This document shows, one piece after another, positions 50,456 to 62,600 of a DNA stretch of 64,000 nt (positions are counted from its first letter, which is position 1; every line of letters begins with the position of its first letter). The notes under the pieces were generated by a model. The model was not told where the DNA came from, searched no databases, and was given only the letters and a program-made list of their open reading frames with translations. Both the position numbers and the translations under genes were made by a program. Source of the DNA: Austropuccinia psidii (taxonomy: Eukaryota; Basidiomycota; Pucciniomycetes; Pucciniales; Sphaerophragmiaceae); the NCBI GenBank assembly GCA_023105745.1, contig JALGQZ010000009.1:30048107-30112106 (forward strand), given 5' to 3'.

Positions 50456-52232
50456 TGTGAGTCTTTTATATATTACCACATATCCAGAAATGTCACAAAA
50501 TAACTTCATAAAACTCCTTTTAACAATAAGAATTGAAATTATAATTATAAAATAATTAAAAATGCCATAAAAAATCCTGAATTACTGATTATCTCAGAAA
50601 AAAACTAATCAACATGTGAAATGAATTGCACTGTTAGATTTCCCATCAAATACTACATATATTACATCTCTATTCCATATCTTCAAAACCAATACTTACT
50701 GAGATAACCTGGGTATATGCACTTTTAGGATCAGTGCATATCTTCATGCCTTTTAGCTCATAGCTTTTTGATGACACATGATAAAGAGTTGATCAAAAAA
50801 GAAATTTACCAATAAATACCTGTAATAATAAAGATATAAACACAATTTAGCAAGTTATAGACAAGGTTAAAGCTTATAAGGGGATATTGGGCAAAATGGC
50901 AATAGCTGTTGACCACTTTAAATTAAAAGTGGTCCAGAATTAGAAAAACAGATATTCAGACTCTACTAGTTCATATGTGGATAATTATTTAATTTTCATC
51001 ATTATATTCAAGGTACAACCCTATCAACTCATGGTTTGACATCCAAAATAGTAATTTGGGACAGAAAAAATGAGCTACAAGAAGAATCATGAGAAATAGA
51101 GTTTTGATGATATAATTAAGTTGTCTTGGAAGCTTGGTATAGACATTCCAAGCTATCAGAATTCACTCTCTGAATCTCCTTAGAGCTAATAGACTAAAAG
51201 TTCTTAAGGATCAAAGTTTAGGCTTAAATAAATGATCATTTATGATCATTAACTCTGATCTTATTTCCATTTTAAAGGTTTAATAAGAGATAAACCTGGT
51301 GTATAGTAGCATTTCATGATTAAAACTACTATAACCCACAAAAACAAATCTTTTTCCAAGCTTATGATGTCATTAAATTAGAGCTACAGTGATAACTCTA
51401 AAAATGGCGTTATAATGATTTAATCATCACCAAACCTTAAAAAACTGATCAATTTTAGTGGAAACCATCCGTAAACGTGTATTAGAAGGTGTCTGGTTAC
51501 TATAAGGAAGGATCTATACTATGAAAGGACCTTTTCTTTCTCTATTTCCCCCTGAGATGCTACAAAATACAACAAAAAAATCAATAAAAGGCAAGTTTCT
51601 TTATTCTTGAATATAAAACTCTTATATTATTAAATACCAAAGCTTTATCTCATAGTAATGACTATTTTATATTTGGTACATAGAATTTTTATTGTCATTT
51701 GTTGAATTCTCTTAAAAATCTCTAATTCCACGTAAAATAGCAAAATTTGTAATTTTTTCTATTTTTTATTGTAAATACAATTTGTATAGGTTGTATTTAT
51801 ATTCTTAGGCATAGTATTATTCAAAATTATTATATTAAGTTTTAAAAGTATTTTATTTTCTCTTTATTCTTGTTTTTAATAATTCTTTTATTAATATAAA
51901 TAGTATTTATATTAATACATAGCTTTAATATTAGTGATAGTATTGCTATAAACTGTTTTTTATTATCAAATCACAATTTTTTGCACATTTATTATTTATT
52001 GGTAAAAATAATAAATTTCCATAAATATATTAATCATTAAATATTAATATATTTATCTTATTATATTATTTCATTTATTTAAATAATATAAATTTTTTTA
52101 TGCCATAGCTATAATAATTCCTCATCATTATGATTATTTTTAATCACATTCTTCATTTAAATTAGTACATTCAGAGTACAATAAGTAAAGTATTTGTAAC
52201 TGTTACTTATATTTTCATAGTAAAACCTTACA
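50456..52232 (+). repeat. Right LTR of element A2
   Basis: Starts TGTGAGTCTTTTATATATTA and ends AAAACCTTACA; 1,777 bp. It keeps the conserved GGCAATAGCTGTTGACCAC block and the TATA-like/CTCTATTTCCCCC promoter region near 51,525. Confidence 0.8.
50911..50934. repeat. Hairpin in LTR-A
   Basis: GACCACTTT-AAATTA-AAAGTGGTC, a perfect 9-bp stem with a six-base loop. The A1 left LTR has the same structure at 1,725-1,748 with one mismatch; the other two LTR-A copies have it weakened. Confidence 0.7.
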
Positions 52233-53107
52233 TTGGTACTAATATTAATTCCCAGCTTTGTACTGTTTTTTGGTCAAAACCCCAGAGTACACATAAAATG
52301 GTACCCATATATTTTTCACTAAAAGAAAAAAAATTTTGTTTTATAAAATCCTCAAATCAATATAATCTGTTTAAACAAAATAATCAGAATCAATAAGTGG
52401 AATATCTTTTTTTCTTGAATTTTGCTAAACTTCCTGTTTTGACCAGTTTGACCAAATTGAGGTTTATGAAAAAAACACAGACATTAATTTTGGGGATATT
52501 TCAGCTCTCAATCTCCTTTAGAATAAATTTTTTTATCAAAAATGAAAAAATTGACTTTTATTTCAAGACAAACACAATTTATTTAGGAATAAACCAAAAA
52601 TTTACCTTTATTAACTTATCCCATTTATTTTGAGTTTTTTTAGTCTGAAATCTTGTTAAAATATAAAACTTTAAAAGAAGCTATTGAGTTATTATCCAAA
52701 AAATAGTTTGGGGTATTTCCAAATACATGCTAATTCCTTTCTGAAGAAAATATTTTTCATACCAAATACAGAATTAATTTAGAAAATTTCTTCCATTAGT
52801 TCAATTGGATAATTAATTTATTTATTAAGCTTTTTCAATAGAGATCCAAAGCTCTCAGACTTGATATATTAAACAGATTCTCCTTTTTTTTTGAAAGAAA
52901 AACAGAATAAAATTGTGTTTTTTTCATGAAACAATTTTGGTGTTTTGAAGAGAAAGAAATTCATTTTTTTGGTATTATTTGTAATTATTTGCTGAAATTT
53001 CAATTTTTTTCAAAAGATTTGTATTTGATCTATAATTATAAAATCTGATTAATTGTTTACTAATCACTGATAATATATTGGTAAATTTCTATAAAAAGAT
53101 CCCTAAT
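52233..53107. other. AT-rich spacer, nothing recognised
   Basis: Between the A2 right LTR and the TIR element. A 78-codon frame (52,397-52,633) has no recognisable feature. Confidence 0.4.
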
Positions 53108-54538
53108 AGGGGTGTCAAATATAGCAAATCCCACATTAGAACAGTGCAGGATTTAAAACCCAAATCCTGCCATAGAAAATCCAGGGTTTTTAGTCATAAA
53201 ATACCATGGTTTTTAGCTGAGTCCCCTGTTATTTTGTCAAAATCCCACCTTTTTTTGAAATTCTTGAATCTCACTATTTCAAAAGAAAAATGAAACCCAA
53301 CTTAACCACATTTCATTCTTCAACAAAAACAAAAATTATTCCGCAAAAAGAATATTTCACAGAAAAATCTTGAATGCACTCAAAAATTACTTATTCACAA
53401 CTTCATTTTATTTTTCTCTTCAGACAATTTTCTCATTTATTTCTAAATTTTGTTTTTTTTGAAATGCAATTTTGATTAATTATTTTAAGCCTTCAAAAAA
53501 AACACTTTATTTCAAAATATAATTTCATTTTTTTGTTCTTTGGAATCTTAAGATTATTTTAATTGTGCAACTCAACAGAATTATTTTTAATGATTCTAAT
53601 GACTAATTTATCTTTCAATTTTTCAAAACAAATTCTTTCAGCTTCAAAATATAATTTCATTTTATTTCTTTAGAATCAAAATATAATTTGAATGCTGGGA
53701 CTCAACAATTTCTTTTAATTATTCTACTTATTGATTTATTTTGCATAAAATATATTTTAATAATTGCTATAAATTTTAATATATTCTTTTCAATTTTCAA
53801 AAAAATTCATTTCATTGGAAAAATTTTGCAAAAAAATGGTTTTTCTTTGAAATAAAATATTGATTTTGCTCAAATTATTTCATAAGATAATGAAATCATT
53901 TGAATTTTGTGACACCAAAAAATTAATTCAAGACTCTACATTTTGTGAACCAAAGTTTGAAGAAGATCAAATTTCTTAAGCACAAATATCATCATTTATA
54001 AGGTGCTTCTCTCATTTATCTCAAAGAGCTGAGCTTATTCTTTGAATAATTAATCAAGATTCAATCTAAATTAAAGTAACAAAAGCTTTTATTTTAAATT
54101 TAATTTTTGTAATTTGTTCAATTTAAATAAATAAATCAATAGGTGAGACTCATAAATTTGTTGGATGCAATCTAATAAGCTTGAGTTCCAAATTCAAAGT
54201 TGATTTTCTTACATGCTCAACTCAATCAAGCCCAACTTTGAATATGTACAAGAATGTAAGAAGAAATTTGTTTCTAAATTTTTCTATTATACTTGAATAT
54301 TTGAGTGAAAATTATCTTAGTGGGGTACATGAGAAATTGATGTGTGATTCAAATAATTAATTCTGGGATTTGATGGGCTGAAATGCAGCATTTGGAACCA
54401 AAAAACTGTTTTCTTAGCACTTTGAAATACCACAGAGCTTGAGGCATGGTATCTCCAAAATCCTAGAAATTAATATCAGCATTTTATGGAAAAAATTTCA
54501 AGATTTCTAACTCAGCATTCCTTATATTTGACACCCCT
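53108..54538. mobile_element. Non-autonomous DNA transposon with 16-bp perfect terminal inverted repeats
   Basis: The left end AGGGGTGTCAAATATA (53,108-53,123) is the exact reverse complement of the right end TATATTTGACACCCCT (54,523-54,538). The element is 1,431 bp, very AT-rich, and has no transposase frame. A perfect hairpin (53,146-53,170) lies just inside the left end. An end reading AGGGGTGTCAAA is reminiscent of hAT-superfamily termini. The 8-bp flanks (TCCCTAAT and TATTGTAA) are not a duplicate, so the superfamily call is tentative. Confidence 0.7.
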
Positions 54539-55899
54539 TATTGTAAGCTATTTTTCAGTTTGGGGAACAAAATATATTTGAAATCAGATTTCTATTTTTT
54601 TAAATATTAAAAATAGAATAACCGAAATCTAAATCCATAGAAAATCCAAATCAAAACATTTCAATAACAACATTATAGAAAAAAATCAAAATTTTAAGAT
54701 AAAATACATTAAATTAGTGCAATATTCATTGACTTTGACTACTTTAGATATAGTAATTAAAAGAGTGATAAATTAAGGGCTTTGGTAAACCCGCATAATC
54801 ATTTTATTGAGAAAATGTAAGGGGTTCCTAGGACTCATTTTCAATTAAAATGAAACAAAAAACATTTATTGGGTGAAAACCTGCCACCCCCCCCCAAAAA
54901 AATAAATAAATAAATAGTTTCTTTCCAAAGTATATCATTTTTGATGCCATAAATGGAATTTATTATTCCATAAATGGTTTTTTTGATCATATATATGGCA
55001 TTGTTGATGCCATAAATGGATTTTTTAATTTACTCACAAAAATAAACAAAAAATATAAAAAAACACTTTCTGGGCCTGTCATAACCATGGCAATTCACTC
55101 TCTTGGACCTCAATATGGCATATCCATGCCATATCCAATTTATGGCAATTTGGCCATATCCATAATCATTGGCCAAATTGGCCATTTCATTATCCTTGGC
55201 CTTTTATGGTAATTTCACTATTTGGGCCCAGCTTAGCCCCTTCACCATCATCAGACCCTTCCTTGCCTTTCTCTGCTTTTGGGCACCTTTGGGTATTTTC
55301 CAGTCAACAGGGAGAATACAGCCCAAAAACCTGTATTTGGCTTTTTGAGCTCTAAATACATATTTGCACATTTTGCGCATTTCTGTGCATTTTGCTGTAT
55401 TTAGCCATTTTATGCCATTTTCCCATGTAATATGGGGAATATGCCCAAATGGCATTTGGGGCTTAATTTCCAGTTTTGCATGAATACATTTTGAAAGATG
55501 GTTAAGCTGTATTTGGCCAAAACACCCAAAGACACTCTTTCACCTTTGAAGCCACCCAAAATCCATTTCTCACTCTTATCCTCCTGGCATCATCCCAAAA
55601 GACCTTTGGCCACTTCCACCCTCCAATAACCAAAAGTGCCATAAATGGTGTTATACATCATTATTCATCTTTTTTCACCAGTAATCCAATGACACCAATA
55701 TCAAATGGTTATTTCAACTTTTCATCAGGTCATCAAGGCACGTCATCCAGAGGATTCATAAATGCTCAAATAAAAGTATCAATCTCAAATACCAATGATG
55801 CCATCAAGAAATCATTGGTTATTATCATTCACAGTATTCCTCCAAGGGAATACTGGCAGTTCATTCTCGAGGGATATTCAAGAGGCAGTTCCAAAACAA
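54539..55899. other. Region with repeated CCATAAATGG palindromes, probably part of an inverted LTR-C
   Basis: CCATAAATGG occurs at 54,947, 54,968, 55,010 and 55,639, the first three within 75 bases. Related GGCATATCCATGCCATATCC and TTGGCC-rich palindromes lie at 55,110-55,200. The right part probably belongs to the inverted LTR-C that ends at 56,830, but similarity to 38,350-38,800 is too weak to prove it. No gene. Confidence 0.45.
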
Positions 55900-56830
55900 T
55901 TTGCCAAGTGTCAGTGCTCCACCAATCCATCTTGGAAACCACATTCATTCAATAAAGTCTGGATTCATCAAGACCTGTATTTTCATTCATACATCATGGG
56001 AAGATCATTCAATCCAGTTCATTTCCAATTTGGCAAGGTATACATTCCATCAGACAATCAATACAGCTTCCAGTATTTAATACAGACCAGCTGCCAGCCT
56101 GAAGGAGTCAAGCTCTCAAATTCTCACATATACCAGCCTCCTTTGACCCTGGGGGTTTTTCCCCCAGTTAATTGATATATTTTGATTTTATCTTATCATT
56201 TTTGTTAAGTGAATACTGATATTATCAAGTCAGTCATTTAGCACCTTTATCTTTTTCTTTCTTTGCCTTTCAATGGATATCTGGTGGTAATATCCTTACT
56301 AATTACATTATTCATTTTGGTAGGTTGAAATGGTGATTAAGGACTTACTTGGTTGGCTCTTTGGCCATTTGGCTTCTTATTTCTCTTATTGCATCTCATT
56401 TTTGTACTTGCCTATTTCTTAGAGAAATTCACTTCTGTATTTTTATCTTCTTTATTCTTTGGAGTCTTCCAAGTGAGTTCCCTGATTGCTGAGGGCCAGG
56501 CCACTTTTTTTCCCCAAGAGCCCCTGTGACAGCCTACAATTGTCCCACCCAAAAAAATTCCCAAAGATATGGGCTTCTGGTTTTTCTATTCTCAAGATTA
56601 TCTCTTTTATCTGTAAAAGAAATTATGGAAATTCATGAGTGGGAAGATTTTTAATGAATTTTTCAAAAAAAGAAAATTGAATAATTTGGGGATCTTGATA
56701 TCCCATGTCAGAAAAAATATGGAAAAAAAAATTAAAAACTTCTCAAAATTAAGCCTGAGGAATTTTCTTAAAAAATTGGGTCACTTATGTGTTTTAGCCA
56801 TAAGTTGGTAAAAATACATAAGGGCTGACA
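55900..56830 (-). repeat. Inverted solo LTR of family C (supported part)
   Basis: In reverse complement it starts TGTCAGCCCTTATG at 56,830. It then follows LTR-C through CTGTCACAGGGGCTCTTGG, AGAGCCAACCA, ATTTCAACCTACCAAAATG, AAGGATATTACCACC, the GGGGG/CCCCC hairpin at 56,149-56,167, GCTGGTATATGTGAGAAT and GATGAATCCAGACTTTATTG. No internal sequence adjoins it. The distal end may reach about 54,900. It lies about 1.1 kb upstream of ATG15, on the opposite strand. Confidence 0.7.
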
Positions 56831-57965
56831 TGTATTTAATAAATGCTTGTGTGCTTTCACCAGTACCTTAAATTAAATGAGAATAATTGAAAAATATATC
56901 AAAATATCAGCTCTTTATTCTTTCTCAATCAATTTTATTTACAAAAAGAGATTTTAAAACCCAACATTCTTGTAAATTTTCTTGATCTCAAACACTTTTC
57001 ATGTACTAAATCTAATAATTTTTAAGTTGTAATTATGGAATACACTATATATTCTTATTTACAGCCTGTTGAAATAATATAATAACATTATTTTCAACAT
57101 AAACAAAGCCTATTTTTTCTAGTTTTAAATACCAATTTGAATAATTTTGAAATTGACCATCATTACATTATATATAAAGACTCTCAAATATCAGAAGGAA
57201 TATCTTGTTTTCAAAAGTGATTGGGAGATGAAGCATATGATTTCTTGGAATGATAGACTGAATTTTTTTATATTCATTACTTATTTGGCTTTGTATATTG
57301 CTAACCATTTTATTCTAGATGGCTGAAAATTAATCAAGTAATTTTCCCTGGATTATTTCTTTTCACCAATTATTGTAGCCAGTTTCGCCTTGTGGGAATT
57401 ATTCTTGGGTGATAGAACTCCTTTGTTTGCAGCCTTACGTATCAGATTATGGCTCCTCGAACCCCTTTGGCCCAATCCTAGGGAGTAGGCCTACTAGGGA
57501 GGGAATGAGTTTGAGCCTGAAATCAAAGCACTAAAAAAGTGAGTAAGAAATATCTGGCAAAAAAGAAATGCGAAATCAATGAGGTTTTATAGGCTCTGAT
57601 GGAAGTGAAGATTGTAAAGTGGACACTAATTAATTTAATAATCTCATCGCCTGCCATTTTAGCCTGTCCAAGGCCCAGTTTGACTGAGTGCTTATCTGGA
57701 TCTTTCCCGCGTAACGTGACAGGTTGGTGATAGCTCTGTGAAATCCTAGATCACCCCCAGCTCAATCTCAAGTTTTCATTTCCATCATCAACGGTGGCAA
57801 CGATAACCCAATCAACATTTCCATCTTCTCCACCTTCATCTCCATCTTCGACATCGCTATCATCATCTTCGAGATCGTTATCATCATATTTGACATCATT
57901 ATCATCATCGATATCACCCTGCAAAACTCAAGCAAAATTGGCATCATCACCCTCATTCATCATCC
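56831..57965. other. Upstream region of ATG15
   Basis: CpG becomes visibly more frequent from about 57,380. A stretch at 57,775-57,925 is rich in ATC and TTC triplets on the plus strand (ATCATCATCTTCGAGATCG type) and ends about 40 bases before the ATG15 start; it is probably 5' untranslated. I see no clear TATA box. The long minus-strand Met-rich frame here is a product of this triplet bias. Confidence 0.5.
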
Positions 57966-59687
57966 ATGATGAAATCTTTGGCTCAATCAGTATTTTTCTC
58001 GACGTTGATCACACTTATTGACCCAATCGATTGTTTCCAGATACCATTCTTATCCAAGTCCTCTTCTTCCGATGCATTTCAACTTCAGCACGCTGTTCAT
58101 GTTGGTCCATTTCATCAGAAACGTATTCGTCTTAGACGCGATTTCAATCATCATGACAGGCAACAAATCGATCTTTTGAGTCAATTAGCAGACGGTCAAG
58201 CTTCTTATTCAACCACCCTTAATTTGAAAACCAAATTCGACACAATTTGGTCTCATGATAAAAACTTACAAAAATGGAAGATTGCTCAAAAACAACAAAT
58301 CTTAATTGATCGTAACTTGAAAAATCTTCAAAATTTAACTCAAATTTTTATCTCAAACAACCTAACAACAAAAAGTCAATTAGATTGGAAACAATCATCT
58401 GTTGAAATGCCTGATTCAACTGATATACAAACTTTAGCTAATTTGGCAAAGATGACAAACGATGCTTACACTCTCCCAGGCCGAAATCGTTGGTATGACC
58501 CAGATGGTTTGTGGAATTTGGTCGGTAACACCCACCATTTATAACTTAATATCTAGTTCACTTTTTCACTCATTCTAACATTTTAATCTTTCGACTCATT
58601 TCTTTAGTCTGACTCGTTTGGTTGGGAGAATGATGGAATACGTGGTCATATTTTCGCCAAACCTGATAACTCGACCATCGTCATTGCAATCAAAGGCACC
58701 TCTGCTGGTGTTTTAGGCAATGGTGGTCCCACTAGTGCTCATGATAAATTAAATGTCTGGATCTTCTTCTTTATTTTACTGACGGTTTATTCTAATTCTC
58801 AAATTGATGTTTCCTATATTCCCACCCTTCTTTGTCTAATAGGATAACTTATTCTTTTCGTGTTGCTGCGCAAGGGTTAGTTGGAGTTGGTCACCTGTTT
58901 GTGATTGTTACAATGGTGCAAACAAATGTCGCTCAACATGCGTGGAAAATGCCCTGCTGGATAAATCAGTTTATTTCCCTGCTGCTGTTGACCTTTTCAA
59001 TGACGTTGCGACCATGTATCCCCATTCGCAGATTTGGCTAGTCGGCCACAGTCTTGGAGCTGCTTTGGCTGGCCTTATGGGTGCCACTTTTGGAGTACCC
59101 ACTATTGGCTTTGAAGCTCCCGGGGACTTGCTTCCAGCTCGACGTTTACACTTACCCTTACCCCCCGGCGCCAGTTTTGGCAAAGGTCAAGAAAAGAGCT
59201 CGGTAATTCATGTTTACCATACCGCAGATCCTATTGCAATGGGTACATGTAATGGAGCCCTAAGTACTTGTTCGGTCGCTGGCTATGCTCTTGAAACTCG
59301 TTGTCATATTGGCCAAAGCATTGTTTTTGGTAATTATAAATTGTCTTATTTTTTTCTGCAAGCGTCTTGCTTTGGACTAATTTAAAGTGGAATTCATTAG
59401 ACACCGTGGGCGAATTGGAATGGGCGCAAGATATCCGAACCCATCCTATCCACACTGTTATTGAAAGGGTATTAAAATCTGATTGGAGATCGAAATCAGT
59501 CAAATGCAAGGACACATTAAGGGGAGCGGATATGTCTTTACATAAATTTCGATGGCCTTGGTCAGGAGATAAGGACAAAGGTGATGAATGTAAACGAATG
59601 GAACCGATTGTGCCAATTGCCAAAATAGAAAATTGTGAAGAAGAATGCAGCCAATGGGATTTTCAGGATTCTTGGAATATCAAGTGA
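57966..59687 (+). CDS. ATG15: Atg15, vacuolar lipase that breaks down autophagic bodies (4 exons)
   Basis: Phospholipase of the lipase-3 family. In yeast it travels through the multivesicular-body route to the vacuole and lyses the membranes of autophagic and Cvt bodies. Exons by frame and GT-AG: 57,966-58,520; 58,608-58,754; 58,843-59,329; 59,401-59,687. Introns are 87, 88 and 71 nt; product 491 aa (yeast 520). N-terminus MMKSLAQSVFFSTLITLI is a likely signal anchor. Diagnostic blocks: FGWENDGIRGHIFAKP, IAIKGTSAG, DKLNDNLFFSCCCARV (joins exons 2 and 3), LVGHSLGAALAGLMGATFG with nucleophile Ser304, FEAPGD, HVYHTADPIAMGTCNGA with Asp363, GYALETRCHIG, and RTHPIHTVIERVL with the likely catalytic His411. 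The junction DKLN/DNLF matches the family, supporting the donor GTCTGG; intron 1 also has a weak donor, GTCGGT. Start: first of two tandem ATGs, with no upstream ATG in frame. The gene looks intact. Confidence 0.93.
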
Positions 59688-62600
59688 ATCAAGTCTAAAC
59701 CCAAGACTACTTTGTTAATATTTCTTACAGCAATTTCTTCATTTTTCTTTCCATTGAACCTTGATTGTTTTTTATTTGTCTGTTGTGTTTCTATAATGTA
59801 TAACTATATCTGCTTGTGTTGAGTATTCTTCACATTTTTCTACTGTATTGTACTATCACAAAACAAAACAATCTAGCTAGTTGTAAAAAAATGGCTCTTT
59901 TATTGCGAAATTATAAGTGGCATCATTGCACCACTTAACGTTTGATTTTCAATATTTCAAATTTTGCTTGTAACTTGAAATTGCGTTTGATATATTTTGA
60001 ATGAAAACATGACTTAATTAAGCAAATACAGCACTCGTTAATTCTTTCAGTTGAAAAGTTCTAAAAAACTGAGAAATGCGTATCCTAACAAGAATTAATT
60101 GCATGCAGTAGATTACCCTTGGGTACCCAGTTTGCCTTGGACAGAGTCAGTTTTGCAGCGTCCTCACAATTACAAGAGCTTGTAAGCTGATTCTTTCTTG
60201 ACTTTGTCTTCTCCATGGCGCAGCTCATCATTTGTTTGAAAATTTTTGATTAAATGCACAAAATCACAAAAAACTGCACCTGCCAGCAGGTAATGCAGGT
60301 CAAACCTGGCTTCAAAAATGCCAGAATCCAGTTGACAGCCTTGAAATCTTTGTGATGATTCCCCAAGCCACTTTTTCTATATCTTGGAAGCTTACTCAAT
60401 CAATCATGAATACGCAGGAAGAACTAGGCTCTTTGTTTGTACTCTTGCATAAACCTTAAGGAATCTAATTTTAATTTACACAATCAACATGTTGAAATAT
60501 CATTCAGCTTTCTTCCACTATCCTCAAATATATTTGGTGAAACTTCTCAGAACTTATTTGAAAATAAATGAGCCTCAACCAAAACACTTTTAATACAACC
60601 TCAGTTTGATATTTTGAAAAATCACTGTAATTCTTTTCAATAATCAACATTCTCCACTGACACATGACTCAATGATCCTGTTTTCCTCACAGTACAAAAT
60701 CACAATCCATTATATAGATATTGAAAAAGATATTTTTTAGTTTAATTGATTTACTCCTTAATGAAAACACTTCCCCTTCAATATTTCTCCAGATTTGATT
60801 ATATCAAATAAGAGATGAATTTTCTCTCAATCTGAATAAAGCTGCTTTTCCAAATAAAAAATTTTTTTTGGACTAAAATAACACCATTTGTCAACAGAAA
60901 GACTACCTAGCCCAACTGAAATTATGCTTTCTCCATTCCCTGTAGCAATTAAAATTTTATTGAGCAGAAAAATTCTTGAGGAAAATTCAAATTCATAATT
61001 TAAGAATGAAACAAAGGATACTGTGAATACATCTCTTGGAGGGATATTCACTAAGTCTTGATTATATTCAGCAATATTTCAGTCTACACAGGCACTCATA
61101 GACTTCATGTAAAATATTTCAGTTGGAGGAAGTGTAAAGATTTTCAACTTTGAACCTTCATATACCTTTTACTCCAAATTTTTCTGCTACAGCTATTCAC
61201 AAACTCATTAAAACAAAATGAAAATTTCTTTCAAATAAGAATTCTCTATTCCTTGAAAAGTGGTACTTTATGTGTTATTTTTTGCAAAATAATATTCCAA
61301 TAATAATTTGTTACATGATTTGAGTAGATTTTCCAAACTGTTTTGAGATTCCATATTTTTCTTCCACTATGTTTATGTTTTCTAAAGAAATAACTCAGAC
61401 TGTCAAGCCATAATAATCAGGAATACTGGCAGTCTCAAATATGGAAAGTGAAATAATAAAAACTTATAGAAACATCAAAGTGATTTTTTTATATTTTCTT
61501 GTGACAAAGCTTCATAATTTTTATTGACCACTAATTTCATGAAATATAACAGCTTCTATAGATATTTCAAAATATTATTTGTATTTTGCAAATGCTCTCT
61601 CAGTGGAATAGATATAATATTTCATATAAATGTTATATTTCTCTCATTTCTTATGGAACTATCAAAAATATTAAAAATGTTTACTTTTTTAAATAATTAA
61701 GCTTGTTCCACATTACAAAAATGATATTTTATTGATTGATTATACCTTAAAACAAGAAACGGTGAAATCTAATTTATTTTTTTCATAAAATAAAAATCTC
61801 ATAACATAATTTTGAATTCAAATATATTTGTATACTATAAGCTATGAAATTGAATTCCCTTGAGGGAAAATATGTACTAACAGGATCTCTTAAAGTTCTG
61901 GGAAATTGTTATTAAAATTGTGTCCATAGATTCCTAGAAGAAAATCTGGCTATATATCTACTCAAAATAATCCAAAATTTAAATCATGTTATATTTTTCA
62001 TCCTACCCCTTCTTTTCATATAGCTACTATTGGAAAACATAAGATAATATCTCCAAAAGAAAGGGAATTTCAAAAAAAAGAACTCTCAGAAAGAGATTTT
62101 TATAAGGATGATTCTTAAGATATCCGGCTCAAAAATATTCCTTGAAAAAGATTATATGAAATTAATTAAATTAAAAAGGTATTAATCATTTTTACTATGA
62201 AAATAAGGAAGATCTTAATAAGTTCTTTTGAAAAATTTGACTAACACTCAACATAAACAAAATTATGTAAAGTCTGTTTTCCAGGCTGTGACTCTAAGAA
62301 AGAGAATAATAATGACTACCAATAATGACAAAAACCAAGTAATCAATATAAAAAGCTTAAAAGTACAATCTACTTAATCATATTACTCACCAAAAACAGG
62401 ACAAAGGAATAATTATGGTGCAGTAACCAAATAGTTTACTGAGGCGACCCACATCATTCAGGTAAAAAACTGAAAATCAGAATATTAACATTCATAAAAT
62501 ATTTAATCTTTAATCAAATTTTATGATAAAATGTGGATATTTTGAGATTGTACATATATTCTAAGCATAAAACACTTGCTTTACCTCACATTTCGATATT

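Larger units (their letters stand above)
40293..52232 (+). mobile_element. Second family A chromovirus (A2) with a nested insertion
   Basis: Same LTRs, gag and pol order as A1. Total 11,940 bp. Subtracting the 1,945-bp nested insertion gives 9,995 bp, close to A1 (10,125 bp). The flanks (TAAAT before, TTGGT after) are not a target duplication, unlike A1. So either the duplication has decayed or one end was rearranged. Heavily mutated, with no frame longer than 143 codons. Confidence 0.85.

Noticed and set aside
40288..52237. A 5-bp target duplication for element A2
   Set aside because: The flanks are TAAAT and TTGGT; no shift of one or two bases makes them agree.
57440..57500. Possible tRNA (a CTCGAACCCC stretch)
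   Set aside because: No A box and no acceptor or anticodon stems can be paired around it.
57768..57956. Met-rich minus-strand frame upstream of ATG15
   Set aside because: Reverse reading of the same triplet tract; no plausible protein.
57794..58021. Ser-rich 75-codon frame overlapping the ATG15 start, a possible regulatory upstream ORF
   Set aside because: Its first codon is GTG, not ATG, and its Ser-rich sequence is produced by the ATC/TTC triplet tract read in another frame.
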